From Candidatus Saccharibacteria bacterium 49-20 (GTDB lineage Bacteria > Patescibacteriota > Saccharimonadia > Saccharimonadales > Saccharimonadaceae): 64,000 nt of DNA. The translations under genes and the position numbers were made by a program. Location: assembly GCA_001897295.1 (NCBI GenBank), contig MKSN01000001.1, forward strand, positions 798,141-862,140, read 5' to 3'. How positions within the stretch are numbered: the first letter of the stretch is position 1; each line of letters begins with the position of its first letter. Below, piece after piece: positions 8,436-17,052 of this stretch. The notes under the pieces are model-generated. The model worked only from the letters and a program-made list of their open reading frames with translations. It searched no databases and was not told the DNA's origin.

Positions 8436-9286
8436 ACATCTTAATTCTCGGTTCACAAGGAATGCTTGGTCATGTAGTTACACTACATTTTCAAGAAAAA
8501 GGACATACTGTGAAGGGTACATCGCGAGATGCGAGCACCGATACATATAGTTTTGACGCAACAAAAAATATTAGCGATCTCGAATCTTTTATAGGTGACT
8601 TTAAGCCAGATGTAGTGATTAACTGCATCGGTGTATTGAATAAGGTTGCTGAAGATAATAAAGCACTTGCAGTAACAGTTAATAGTTACCTACCTCACTA
8701 TGCCGATGAACTATGCCGTTCGAAGGGGATTAAGTTTGTACATGTATCGACGGACTGTGTCTTTGAGGGGCACGGTGATGGAGGATACACAGAGTCGAGC
8801 CTTAGGGATGCAACAAGTTTCTACGGGCGATCAAAGGCTCTTGGTGAAGTTGATAACGACTCAAGCGTAACACTCCGTACGTCGATTGTTGGGCCAGATA
8901 TGAATACTAATGGTACCGGTCTATTCCAGTGGTTTATGAACCAAGAAGGTCAAGCAAAGGGATTTGATAAGGTTGTATGGACTGGTGTTACCACCATCGA
9001 ACTAGCCAAGGCTATCGAAAAAGCTATCGAGAACGATCTGACTGGAATTAGGCACGTCGTTAATAACCAGACGATTAATAAATATGATTTACTTCAGCTC
9101 TTTAAAGAACATTTCCGTAAGGATATCGAACTCGATAGGAAGAGTGACTATGTCAGCAATAAAAGTCTTGTAAGGACTACGGACTTTGATTTTGATGTGC
9201 CGAACTACAACGATATGGTGCAAGAAATGAGCAAATGGGTAAGTAATCACGAAAGCTTATACCCGGAAAGTCAGAGGGTTGCATAG
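8432..9286 (+). CDS. RmlD-like SDR reductase of nucleotide-sugar pathway
   Basis: A 284-residue protein of the RmlD superfamily: LGSQGMLGHVV (nucleotide binding), VINCIGVLN, VSTDCVFEGHGDGGYTE and the YGRSKALGE active-site Tyr/Lys near 135. It sits between a CapE-type dehydratase and a 2-epimerase, where CapF acts in L-FucNAc synthesis. CapF is longer and carries a C-terminal cupin, absent here. The RmlD type matches WbvR of the UDP-L-RhaNAc/L-QuiNAc route better. I infer it reduces the 4-keto intermediate. The next gene starts immediately after the stop. Confidence 0.8.
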   Translation: MNILILGSQGMLGHVVTLHFQEKGHTVKGTSRDASTDTYSFDATKNISDLESFIGDFKPDVVINCIGVLNKVAEDNKALAVTVNSYLPHYADELCRSKGIKFVHVSTDCVFEGHGDGGYTESSLRDATSFYGRSKALGEVDNDSSVTLRTSIVGPDMNTNGTGLFQWFMNQEGQAKGFDKVVWTGVTTIELAKAIEKAIENDLTGIRHVVNNQTINKYDLLQLFKEHFRKDIELDRKSDYVSNKSLVRTTDFDFDVPNYNDMVQEMSKWVSNHESLYPESQRVA

Positions 9287-10393
9287 ATGAAAGTGATGAC
9301 AATTGTAGGGACACGTCCTGAAATCATTAAGCTTTCCGCTGTTATTCCTGAACTTGATAAGTTCACAGAACACACCCTGGTACATACTGGTCAAAATTAC
9401 GATTACGAGCTGAATGAGATTTTCTTTGACGGTATGGATATACGAAAACCAGATATATTCATGAATGCTGCTGGTAAAGATGCCGCAGAGACTATAGGTA
9501 ACGTCATTATAAAATCTGACGAGTTGTTTAAAGAGCACAAGCCAGATGCAGTGCTTTTGTATGGTGATACGAATTCGTGTCTTGCAGTAATCTCTGCTAA
9601 GCGCAACAAGATACCTGTATTTCACATGGAGGCGGGTAACAGGTGCTTTGACCAAAGGGTACCTGAAGAGCTGAACCGAAAGGTTGTCGATCACCTTAGT
9701 GACATTAATATGACGATTACTGAGCATGCACGTCGGTACCTTGTTGCTGAGGGTATTCCAGCTGAAACTGTCATTAAGATTGGCTCGAACATGAAAGAGG
9801 TTCTTGCCAACAATAAGCAAAAGATTGAAGACAGCAAGGCGCTCGTTAACCTCAATCTCACTAAGGGAGAGTATTTCCTTCTTAGTGTCCACCGTGAAGA
9901 GAATGTCGATAACGAGAAGAATTTCAAGGACCTTGTAGATTCACTTGGCGCTATATGTGATACTTACGGTTTTCCTATTATTTTCTCTGCCCACCCACGA
10001 ACGCAAAAGCTTCTTGAGAAGAGTGGCATTGAGCTCCACCCACTCGTGCGGATAATGAAGCCACTTGGATTTGCTGACTATATTCATTTACAGCAAAACG
10101 CATTTTGTGTGATTTCAGACAGCGGCACAATTACGGAGGAATCTTCACTACTTGGTTTCCCGGCTATTACTGTACGCCAAGCTCATGAACGCCCAGAAGG
10201 TATGGATGAGGGTGTGCTTATCATGACGGGGCTCGATAAAGAGACTGTTCTTGACTCGATAAAGGTTGTAATTTCACAGCGCATGCCAATCGTAAAAGAT
10301 TACGACGCAGATAGTGTGGCGCAAAAAGTAGTACGTATAATACTAAGCTACACTGGCTACGTAAATCGTACTGTATGGAAAAAAGGACTTTAA
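9287..10393 (+). CDS. UDP-N-acetylglucosamine 2-epimerase type (WecB/CapG/WbvD-like)
   Basis: The 368-residue GT-B-fold epimerase begins MKVMTIVGTRPEIIKLS and retains VHTGQNYD, LYGDTNSCLA, HMEAGNRCFD (GNRC in place of the GLRT of housekeeping WecB), SVHREENVDN, SDSGTITEESSLLG and RQAHERPEG. The GNR/CFD variant is typical of the CapG/WbjD subgroup acting on 2-acetamido-2,6-dideoxy-L-sugars rather than UDP-GlcNAc. It is the third gene of the trio, so the product is probably UDP-L-QuiNAc or UDP-L-FucNAc for the surface polysaccharide. Confidence 0.87.
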   Translation: MKVMTIVGTRPEIIKLSAVIPELDKFTEHTLVHTGQNYDYELNEIFFDGMDIRKPDIFMNAAGKDAAETIGNVIIKSDELFKEHKPDAVLLYGDTNSCLAVISAKRNKIPVFHMEAGNRCFDQRVPEELNRKVVDHLSDINMTITEHARRYLVAEGIPAETVIKIGSNMKEVLANNKQKIEDSKALVNLNLTKGEYFLLSVHREENVDNEKNFKDLVDSLGAICDTYGFPIIFSAHPRTQKLLEKSGIELHPLVRIMKPLGFADYIHLQQNAFCVISDSGTITEESSLLGFPAITVRQAHERPEGMDEGVLIMTGLDKETVLDSIKVVISQRMPIVKDYDADSVAQKVVRIILSYTGYVNRTVWKKGL

Positions 10394-10459
10394 TACTCGG
10401 TTTGACTAAAGTGTAGAGCCTGAAGTCAAAGAAAAATTCGGTTAATCAAGAAATATCCA

Positions 10460-12886
10460 ATGACTAATACTGCAAAGAACAATCCAAATACGAACAAGAA
10501 GGATGCTGCCAGCCAGCTTGGAAAGTACCAAGCGAGGGTTACGGTTATCACGCCAACTTATAATCGTGCAGAATTAATCAAAGAAACAATTGAGAGTGTG
10601 CTCGCGCAGGATTATGAAGATTTTGTCTATGTAATTTTAGATGATGGCTCAAAAGACAATACGCGAGAAGTGGTCGAGAAGTTGTTTGAGGGCAGAAAGA
10701 ATTGCTTTTACCTCTATCACGACAATATGGGTGAGGCAGATACGGTCAATAAAGGTTGGAATCTTTGTAATACCGAATATTTTGTGCAAGTAAATTCTGA
10801 TGATACTGTAGAGCCTACATTGTTAAGCGATATGATTGCTGCGCTCGATGCAAATCCGGACTGTGTCGTTGCATATCCAGACTTTCGTATTATGAATGAA
10901 CAGGGGGAGACCCTTGAGATTGTTAATAATATGGACTGGAGCTTTCCGCAGGCACTTGCTGACTTTGCATGCTATGCAGCGGCACCTGGTGCATTTTTCA
11001 GAAAGTCAAAGTTGAATGATATCAAAGTATTCAAAGATGGAAGATTCCGACACACAAACGACATAAAAATGCTCTGGAATATGGCACTTAAGGGTAATTT
11101 TATTCATGTCCCAAAGAACCTAGCATCTTGGAGGTCTCACGGGGTTGGCATATCAGCCAATCGATACGAAGCCATCGAAGAAATAGAAGTATGGATAGAA
11201 GAGTATTTTAATCAAGACTTGCCTAAAAATGTGCGTGATATAGAAGAAACATGCCGTAAGACTATTTTTAACTACTACGCACAGTTAATGGAGCTTAGCA
11301 ACTTAGATTATCGAGCTGACATGGCAAACTACTACAGGGAACGAGCGGAACTTCCTATGCCTTGCTACGTAAACCTTCAGGTAGGTGATAATGACCTGAT
11401 TGGTAATAAATTTAATGGTCACGATCTTCATAAGAATTTGCGAAAAAGAAACATCGAATCGACTCACCTAGTATGGAATAAAGAGTCTGATGATAAGGAT
11501 ACGTATGTAATTGCAGCCGATCAAATTAATAGGCAAACCATACGAAAATATAGCGAAGCTATACAGCGTACGTATAACTTAGATAATGTGCATAACCCTC
11601 TTATGTACGAGATAATGTACAATAAGCTGTTTCTTGATGCCGATGTTGTGCATCTTCACTTAATGCATAACGGCTTATGGGATTTAAATTTACTTCCCTT
11701 GATGTCAAAACTGAAGCCTACGGTATGGACTGTGCACGATATGTGGATTGCAACCGGTGACCCACGTGCAGAGAGTCGTCCTGACTATTTCTTTCCTTTT
11801 TTCTACGCAAAAAACCAAAGTCTCAACTGGGAGTTGAAGAAGGAAGCTATCAAAAATTCAGACGTGACATTTGTCGTTGCGTCTAAATACATGGAACGGG
11901 CACTAATGGAGCACGATGTACTGAAGAGTAAGAGAATCGTACATATTCCATTTGGCTTAAATTTTGAAACATTCTACGCAAGAGATAACAAGGCAACAAG
12001 GGATGAACTTGGACTAGACGCCTCTGAGACCCTCATTCTCTTAAGAGGTGATGGTGATGTAAGGAAGGGTCTTCACTACATTGATAATGTGATGCGAGCA
12101 TTAGGAGATAAGTATAAGATTCATTTCTTGGTGGTTGGAAATGATGAAATCACTATTCCAGAGGGGGTAAAAGCTACCCGGTATGGATGGATTAAAGATG
12201 ATGAAATGATGGCCAAGTTATATAGCGTGGCTGATCTCTTCCTCATGCCATCTACCCGAGAATATTTTGGAATGATGGCTATAGAGGCTATGGCGTGCGG
12301 TACTTTGCCGATTGTTTTAGATGGTACATCTCTTGCGGAAACTGTAAATTCGCCAACTCATGGTGTTTCTGTAGCTCAAGACGTGCAAGAATACACAAAG
12401 GTCGTTGAGCACTACATTAAGAATAAAAGTGAACGAAAAAGTCGCGCAGTAGCGGGTATCGAGTATGTACGAAAAAAACACGACATGGAAAAGTATCTGA
12501 CAGCGCTCGATGAATTATACCAAGAGGTAATGACCGAGCACCCTGTGAGTAAAAGATACGAGAATATAACGAACGAGATCAGGAAGTTTAATGAAGTCAA
12601 ACCAAGACTTGATGTAGTAGTGGGTATGATTGATCCCGTGAAGAGCCGCGAAATTGATAAAATGCTCGAGTCTAATGCGATTGACTATAAAACACTCACA
12701 AACTCTATTCAGGCACTTTCTGACGAACTCCAGGATATACATAATAGCAAGAAATGGAAGGCTGTGAACTTTGTAACAAATGCGCTGCCAAGAAGGCGTC
12801 ATTTGGCTAAATTGCGTCGTGTGGGTAGGCCATTGAAAAGATATATGAATAAAGTTAAGGACACAATATATGAAAAAAATTCCTAA
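10460..12886 (+). CDS. Two-domain glycosyltransferase (GT2 + GT4)
   Basis: An 808-residue protein. Residues 25-270 form a GT2 domain: VTVITPTYNRAELIKETI, ILDDGSKDNT and VNSDDTVEPTLL with the DxD-like region. Residues about 335-710 form a GT4-like domain: DADVVHLHLMHNGLWD, PTVWTVHDMWIATGD, LILLRGDGDVRKGL, and an E-x7-E region in REYFGMMAIEAMACGTLPI. The middle resembles WcaC-type colanic acid transferases. The last 80 residues are helical and basic. Two sugars could be added by one polypeptide. It overlaps the next gene by 17 nt. Confidence 0.85.
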   Translation: MTNTAKNNPNTNKKDAASQLGKYQARVTVITPTYNRAELIKETIESVLAQDYEDFVYVILDDGSKDNTREVVEKLFEGRKNCFYLYHDNMGEADTVNKGWNLCNTEYFVQVNSDDTVEPTLLSDMIAALDANPDCVVAYPDFRIMNEQGETLEIVNNMDWSFPQALADFACYAAAPGAFFRKSKLNDIKVFKDGRFRHTNDIKMLWNMALKGNFIHVPKNLASWRSHGVGISANRYEAIEEIEVWIEEYFNQDLPKNVRDIEETCRKTIFNYYAQLMELSNLDYRADMANYYRERAELPMPCYVNLQVGDNDLIGNKFNGHDLHKNLRKRNIESTHLVWNKESDDKDTYVIAADQINRQTIRKYSEAIQRTYNLDNVHNPLMYEIMYNKLFLDADVVHLHLMHNGLWDLNLLPLMSKLKPTVWTVHDMWIATGDPRAESRPDYFFPFFYAKNQSLNWELKKEAIKNSDVTFVVASKYMERALMEHDVLKSKRIVHIPFGLNFETFYARDNKATRDELGLDASETLILLRGDGDVRKGLHYIDNVMRALGDKYKIHFLVVGNDEITIPEGVKATRYGWIKDDEMMAKLYSVADLFLMPSTREYFGMMAIEAMACGTLPIVLDGTSLAETVNSPTHGVSVAQDVQEYTKVVEHYIKNKSERKSRAVAGIEYVRKKHDMEKYLTALDELYQEVMTEHPVSKRYENITNEIRKFNEVKPRLDVVVGMIDPVKSREIDKMLESNAIDYKTLTNSIQALSDELQDIHNSKKWKAVNFVTNALPRRRHLAKLRRVGRPLKRYMNKVKDTIYEKNS

Positions 12887-15800
12887 AAAAATTCACTATT
12901 GTTGGTTTGGGGGAAATCCACTCACACCTTTAGCTCAAGAGTGTATTGAAAGTTGGAAGAAATATTGCCCTGACTTTGAAATTATTGAGTGGAATGAGAC
13001 AAACGTTGATATAGAAGGCTCGCCATTTATGAAGGCGGCGTATGAAAACAAAAAATGGGCGTTTGTGTCTGACTATGCACGCTACAAGGTTATACATGAC
13101 AACGGTGGAGTATATCTAGACGTCGATGTCGAGGTTATCAAGAGTATTGATGATCTTCTTGAGCTTGGTGCATATATGGGCTTTGAAGGCAATGAGTATG
13201 TCAATTCAGGTTTGGGATTTGGAGCTACTGCTGGTGATGAAATGCTCGGAGAAATCTTGAGTGTATATGACAGCATAAACTACGAGGATCATAAAGACAA
13301 TCCAGCGGCAATATCAACGCCTATAATTGTCACAGATATATTATCAAAGCACGGATTTCAGAAGAACGGTGAACTACAAAAGGTTGGTAGTATGACTATT
13401 CTTCCTGAGGACTACTTGTGTCCAAAAAATCCACTTACACGACTCACCAACATTACAGAGAACTCACGATCAATTCACCACTACGATGCAAGTTGGGTTA
13501 ATTCAAAAGAACGAGAGCATATTGATGCCCTTGAGCTTAAAAGTAAAGATGTTGCTGCACAATTTCCTGATTTAATATCAATCATCATCCCTGTCTATAA
13601 CGGTGAGGATTATCTGGCGCACGCGATTGAGAGCGCGCTCAACCAATCATATAAGAATCTTGAGGTCATTGTTGTTGATGATGGGAGTAGCGATGGTACC
13701 GAGAGTATTGCACGTTCATACGGTGCAAGACTAAGGTATATTCGTAAGGCGAATGGTGGTGTTTCGTCAGCTCTCAACACCGGTATTAAGAGCATGCGTG
13801 GTAAGTATTTTGCTTGGCTGTCTCATGATGATATGTACCACGAGAAAAAGCTAGAGCTGTTACACAAGGAGATTAAAAATTCCGACAAAACTATCGCTAT
13901 ATCCGACTGGGATATTGTAGATGCGAGTGGAACATTCCTTAGAAAAGCCACGCTGGATAGTCGACTTGAAACTTCACCTAAATCTTTTTTGGCGTTCGAT
14001 AGAAACACTTGGCTTAACGCATGTGCCATGCTTATACCTAAGAGTCTTTTTGATGAAGTGGGTGTCTTTGATGAAAGCCTTAGAACAACTCAAGATTACG
14101 ACATGCATTTGCGCATGATTGAAGCGGGCGCTCGCTATAAAATCGTTCACAAAAGCCTGTTTTACTCTAGGGCTCATGCTAACCAGGGGTCGCTCACAAT
14201 TGGTGACGATACATTCAAGAACTCAGATAAAATGCACGAATTAATCATTGCTTCACTGGAAAAAAATGATTATGAAACGTACTTTAATGGGAGTGTGAGT
14301 GAATTTTATAAAGCGTATCACTCATTTGTAAAAAATGGGTATTCACTTACCCCGTCAGCCATGGTGTCAAGGATGCTTAATTTGTATCCTGCGGATAGCG
14401 TATTCCTTAGAAAAGTTATTGATAAGACGCTCCTCTCGCTACATGGTGATGCTCCAGATAGTGTCATCGATAGCTTAATCAATGAAGTGTCGACAAAAAA
14501 AGGCAAAAAACCGCGACTAATGTTCACTTCTGGTACATGGATGACCGGCGGTATGGAGCGGGTGATGTCGAATCTATTTATTCATATTGCGAAGAAGTAC
14601 GACATCTATCTCGTTACGCCAAGTGGGTTTACGCAGAACGACGCTACCATCCCTCTTCCTGATGCGGTAACGCACATTAGCATAGACGAGTCGCTGTATT
14701 TTGATAGGTTTGATATTGTTGGATTCACTCTTGCAAAGCTATTGGAAGTCGACATAGTTATAGGTTTCCTTAATCTTAATGAAAAACAATTAAAGTTATA
14801 CGAACATTGTGCGGATAATGGTATTAAGACGATCGCTTCTAATCATGAGTATTACTTCTATCCGTATAGAAGCTTATACGCGCCAATGAGGCGCCTCGCG
14901 TTACGTCGCAAGGAAGTCTATAAAAGACTCGATGCCGTACTTTGGTTAACTAACTTCAACACAGCTATCGGCAGGCTTGATGCGAGTAATGCTCATCTAA
15001 TGCCAAATCCAAATACATATGACGTTGCTTCTGGAATAAAAAATAAAAAGAATACCAAGAATATTCTTTGCGTCGGAAGATTTAATGATCATGTTAAGCG
15101 AGTTGACCGGATGCTCGCTGCCTATAGCCTAGTAAGCAAGCAGGCTCCAGATGCAACCCTTACCTTAGTTGGGTCTATAGATCTAGATAAGCCTACGGCG
15201 GATGCGTCAGACAGAACAATTAACCAGCTTATAGATTTCCATGGCCTTGATCGCGCGAAGATTACTATTGTAGGTGAGACGAAAGACACACTTCAGTACT
15301 ATCGAAATGCCGATGTGTTACTCATGACCTCAGAGTCGGAAGGCTTTCCTATGGTTGTAACAGAAGCGATGAGCCAAGGTGTTCCAGTTGTATGTGGGGA
15401 CATACCGGGTGTGGAGGATGTGGTTGTTGATGGTGTTACTGGATATATTGTGGCGCAGGATGACTACGATAGCTATGCTGCAAGAATATTGAGTATCATT
15501 CTTAGCAATAAAGAGCGAGTAACTCTTGGTGAGAATGCTATCTCACATGTAAAGCAATATGACGGAAAAAATATTGCAACTGGATGGATGAGTATCATCG
15601 ATTCTATTCTTGGTGGGCGAGAGGTGGCGTTTACTGCTTTCGACGCTGATGTGAGTAAAGCTAACGTAAAGTTCGAGAAACGACTACTTGACGAGCTCGA
15701 TAAGTCGCTCCATCAATCTGTAAGAATGTGGGAAGGGCATGACCTTACATTATTCATCGAGAGTAAGAAGGAAAAGATTAAGCGTCTAATGAGAGGTGTT

Positions 15801-15896
15801 CAAAGGGATTACAAAGCCCTGGGGCCTTCTAAGACTGGAAAAAAGGCAATTAAAAAAATTGCCAAAAAAATTAAGAGCAAATTACGGATGGATTAA
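12870..15896 (+). CDS. Three-domain glycosyltransferase (GT32 + GT2 + GT4)
   Basis: A 1008-residue protein with three catalytic modules. Residues 1-225 are a GT32/OCH1-like domain: IPKKIHYCWFGGNPLTPLA, and SDYARYKVIHDNGGVYLDVDVE with the DxD metal site. Residues 230-480 are GT2: SIIIPVYNGEDYL, VVDDGSSDGT, ISHDDMY-like sequence and TTQDYDMHLRM. Residues 545-905 are GT4: FTSGTWMTGGMERVMSNL, NILCVGRFNDHVKRVDRML and SESEGFPMVVTEAMSQGVPVV. A basic Lys-rich tail ends the protein, perhaps membrane-associating. Such a chain could build a trisaccharide step by step. It lies in the exporter operon. Acceptor sugars are unknown. Confidence 0.85.
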   Translation: MKKIPKKIHYCWFGGNPLTPLAQECIESWKKYCPDFEIIEWNETNVDIEGSPFMKAAYENKKWAFVSDYARYKVIHDNGGVYLDVDVEVIKSIDDLLELGAYMGFEGNEYVNSGLGFGATAGDEMLGEILSVYDSINYEDHKDNPAAISTPIIVTDILSKHGFQKNGELQKVGSMTILPEDYLCPKNPLTRLTNITENSRSIHHYDASWVNSKEREHIDALELKSKDVAAQFPDLISIIIPVYNGEDYLAHAIESALNQSYKNLEVIVVDDGSSDGTESIARSYGARLRYIRKANGGVSSALNTGIKSMRGKYFAWLSHDDMYHEKKLELLHKEIKNSDKTIAISDWDIVDASGTFLRKATLDSRLETSPKSFLAFDRNTWLNACAMLIPKSLFDEVGVFDESLRTTQDYDMHLRMIEAGARYKIVHKSLFYSRAHANQGSLTIGDDTFKNSDKMHELIIASLEKNDYETYFNGSVSEFYKAYHSFVKNGYSLTPSAMVSRMLNLYPADSVFLRKVIDKTLLSLHGDAPDSVIDSLINEVSTKKGKKPRLMFTSGTWMTGGMERVMSNLFIHIAKKYDIYLVTPSGFTQNDATIPLPDAVTHISIDESLYFDRFDIVGFTLAKLLEVDIVIGFLNLNEKQLKLYEHCADNGIKTIASNHEYYFYPYRSLYAPMRRLALRRKEVYKRLDAVLWLTNFNTAIGRLDASNAHLMPNPNTYDVASGIKNKKNTKNILCVGRFNDHVKRVDRMLAAYSLVSKQAPDATLTLVGSIDLDKPTADASDRTINQLIDFHGLDRAKITIVGETKDTLQYYRNADVLLMTSESEGFPMVVTEAMSQGVPVVCGDIPGVEDVVVDGVTGYIVAQDDYDSYAARILSIILSNKERVTLGENAISHVKQYDGKNIATGWMSIIDSILGGREVAFTAFDADVSKANVKFEKRLLDELDKSLHQSVRMWEGHDLTLFIESKKEKIKRLMRGVQRDYKALGPSKTGKKAIKKIAKKIKSKLRMD

Positions 15897-15902
15897 CCAT
15901 TG

Positions 15903-17051
15903 ATGGCTGGGAATGCAGATCAAGAATTGCCGCTCGTCTCTATCGTTATCCCAGTTTACAATGGGTCTAACTTTCTTTCACAGGCAATAGATAGCGCGCT
16001 TTCCCAAACGTACCCCGCTATTGAAGTGGTTGTCGTTAATGACGGTTCAACTGATAATGGTGAATCTGAGCGTGCAGCCCTGTCGTATGGAAATAAAATA
16101 CACTACTACTTAAAGGCGAATGGTGGAGTTGCGTCAGCGCTTAATTTTGGAATTAAAAAGATGTCGGGAGAGTATTTCTCTTGGCTCTCTCACGATGATT
16201 TATACGAAGCGACTAAAATTGAAGAAGAAATAGCAGTCCTACTTTCGCAGCCCGACCCTGCGAATACAGTTGTTGCATGTAATTCATTGACATTGTATGA
16301 AAATGGAATGAAGCGGAAAGATACTATTAATCAGGCTATTTTCGATAATTATTTCAATATTTTTCTGGGCGCCTCTGCAAAAACGGGTATTAATGGCTGT
16401 AGTTTATTGATCCCACGACACCTCCTTCTAGAAGCGGTTGGATTTAGGGAGGACTTGCCTGTCACTCAAGACTACGACTTGTGGTATCGATTGAGTGACG
16501 ATGCTCAGTTTGTACTTCTTGCTCGTCACCTAGTGACGTATAGGCACCACGAAATGCAGGATAGTATACAGAAGTTCACCATGAGCCTTATGGCGGGAGA
16601 TGACTTAAGATCGACTATCTTGCAACACGTACCAGCAAAGACGTTCGCTCTTTTTATGGATTCTCATAAAAGAAATAAAAAGTGGATATGGGAAAACTAC
16701 CACACCTATAAGGTACGGGGTGGTATTAAGACACCTTTAGCAATACTATTCCTATTGGCTCGATATTATTACGATAAAGGTGGGGGGTCTACGCGCGTAC
16801 AATCCGAAATACTTGCATTTGAGCAACGGTATGGCAGTGGTTCACATGTACAAGATGACGCAAAGGCACTTTATGCGGATAAAGCCCTGATGCTAATACG
16901 ACACATTTCTGACAAAGATTATAGGGCGGGTCAGGATTCTGTTACTAGTAACACGGTACTGCGATACTTACAGAGTGTTAAAAATGATGGCTTTTTATTT
17001 ATGGCAGAGAAGGCGGCAAGAAAGATAATTAGAATGGGGCGTCGGGGGTAG
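15903..17051 (+). CDS. Glycosyltransferase family 2
   Basis: About 382 residues. The N-terminal GT2 domain carries VSIVIPVYNGSNFL, VVNDGSTDNG, YLKANGGVASALN, WLSHDDLYE and TQDYDLWYRL, and is closely similar to the GT2 module of the preceding three-domain enzyme, suggesting duplication. The C-terminal 140 residues are helical with no recognised domain. I prefer the ATG at 15903, 6 nt after the preceding stop; the TTG at 15900 is an alternative. It is the last gene of the rightward cluster; the convergent repeat protein ends 2 nt away. Confidence 0.83.
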   Translation: MAGNADQELPLVSIVIPVYNGSNFLSQAIDSALSQTYPAIEVVVVNDGSTDNGESERAALSYGNKIHYYLKANGGVASALNFGIKKMSGEYFSWLSHDDLYEATKIEEEIAVLLSQPDPANTVVACNSLTLYENGMKRKDTINQAIFDNYFNIFLGASAKTGINGCSLLIPRHLLLEAVGFREDLPVTQDYDLWYRLSDDAQFVLLARHLVTYRHHEMQDSIQKFTMSLMAGDDLRSTILQHVPAKTFALFMDSHKRNKKWIWENYHTYKVRGGIKTPLAILFLLARYYYDKGGGSTRVQSEILAFEQRYGSGSHVQDDAKALYADKALMLIRHISDKDYRAGQDSVTSNTVLRYLQSVKNDGFLFMAEKAARKIIRMGRRG

Positions 17052-17052
17052 T

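Noticed and set aside
8432..9286. dTDP-rhamnose pathway with the RmlA-like gene at 22352
   Set aside because: The RmlD-like gene sits within the CapE/2-epimerase trio and no rmlB or rmlC is present; the RmlA-like gene is 13 kb away.
9257..9892. 211-residue minus-strand open frame
   Set aside because: It lies antisense to the well-supported 2-epimerase gene, has no family motif or ribosome-binding site, and its composition fits a shadow frame.
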